Made by a program: the position numbers and the translations under genes. DNA of 14,259 nucleotides from JAWXCF01 sp034440515 (GTDB lineage Bacteria > Bacteroidota > Bacteroidia > CAILMK01). This document shows, piece after piece, positions 14,053 to 14,259 of the stretch. Each line of letters begins with the position of its first letter. Positions within the stretch are counted from its first letter, which is position 1. The notes beneath the pieces were generated by a model that made no database searches, had not been told where the DNA came from, and worked only from the letters and a program-made list of their open reading frames with translations. The stretch is from assembly GCA_034440515.1 (NCBI GenBank), contig JAWXCF010000006.1:1-14259 (forward strand), given 5' to 3'.

Positions 14053-14259
14053 TTACGAAATTACGCCCAATTCCTTACCAACTTTATTGAAGGCTGCGAC
14101 TGCACGCTCTAAATGTTCGTGGGTGTGGGCTGCACTTAATTGAACACGTATTCTAGCTTGACCCTTAGCTACTACAGGGTAGAAGAATCCAACTACGTAA
14201 ATGCCCTCTTGTAGTAGCTTATCCGCCATTTGTTGGGCCAATGGTGCATCATATAGCAT
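14053..14259 (-). CDS. kbl: Glycine C-acetyltransferase (KBL), C-terminal part
   Basis: The last 68 residues of a PLP-dependent enzyme of the alpha-oxoamine synthase family; the 5' part lies beyond the window, and the ATG at the edge is an internal methionine. EGIYVVGFFYPVVAKGQARI and the following RVQLSAAHTHEHL match the C-terminal domain of E. coli Kbl (GFFYPVVPKGQARIR and MSAAHT), which splits 2-amino-3-ketobutyrate with CoA into glycine and acetyl-CoA. The FFYPVV-x-KGQARIR signature separates it from BioF and serine palmitoyltransferase. The end KVGKELGVIS is also typical. In Bacteroidota it usually works with threonine 3-dehydrogenase in threonine breakdown; that gene is not visible here. 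Confidence 0.92.
   Translation of the reverse strand: MLYDAPLAQQMADKLLQEGIYVVGFFYPVVAKGQARIRVQLSAAHTHEHLERAVAAFNKVGKELGVIS

Noticed and set aside
1..14259. CRISPR arrays, tRNA or rRNA genes, insertion sequences
   Set aside because: No regularly spaced repeats, no cloverleaf or rRNA-like stretch and no transposase motif were seen by eye; a covariance-model search was not possible.

Overview
The window is AT-rich chromosomal DNA, almost certainly from a member of the Bacteroidota. Supporting points: an atpD-atpC pair with a long beta subunit and a very short epsilon subunit; a GreA-like protein of the kind often misnamed '3-oxoacyl-ACP synthase' in this phylum; a periplasmic-TPR hybrid histidine kinase; and perfect matches to the phylum's -7 promoter element TAnnTTTG upstream of six genes. 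I cannot place it below phylum level.

Left part (1-2.5 kb, minus strand): an XRE-type regulator is followed after 3 nt by a gene that leaves the window. This two-gene unit has its own promoter with a small palindrome at the likely transcription start. A stretch able to fold into several stems separates it from the F1 ATP synthase genes atpD and atpC, which end in a strong intrinsic terminator.

2.5-3.6 kb holds no intact gene. It contains a decayed thioredoxin-fold gene (minus) with its CxxC still visible, and a plus-strand gene broken by frameshifts and stops.

3.6-6.7 kb: a GreA/GreB-like protein, a small membrane protein, a secreted protein of unknown function whose 3' end overlaps that membrane gene tail to tail, and sufB without sufC, sufD or sufS beside it.

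6.7-10.3 kb: a gap with two perfect palindromes, then an 857-residue hybrid histidine kinase (signal peptide, TPRs, one membrane helix, HisKA, HATPase, receiver), then a PmtA-like methyltransferase.

10.3-11.8 kb: the most unusual part. A DUF4143-type ATPase gene carries one amber codon exactly where the Walker A glutamine should be (GPR-stop-VGKT). It is bracketed by two 42-bp direct repeats (36/42 identical), each a long inverted repeat; one copy abuts the start codon of the ATPase, the other lies beyond its 3' end. This looks like a mobile or recombining cassette, or the scar of a second copy.

12-14.3 kb: a MacB/LolD-type ABC ATPase without a permease and a DinB-family protein (probable operon), a PduO-type cobalamin adenosyltransferase, a hairpin between convergent genes, and the 3' end of kbl (threonine/glycine metabolism).
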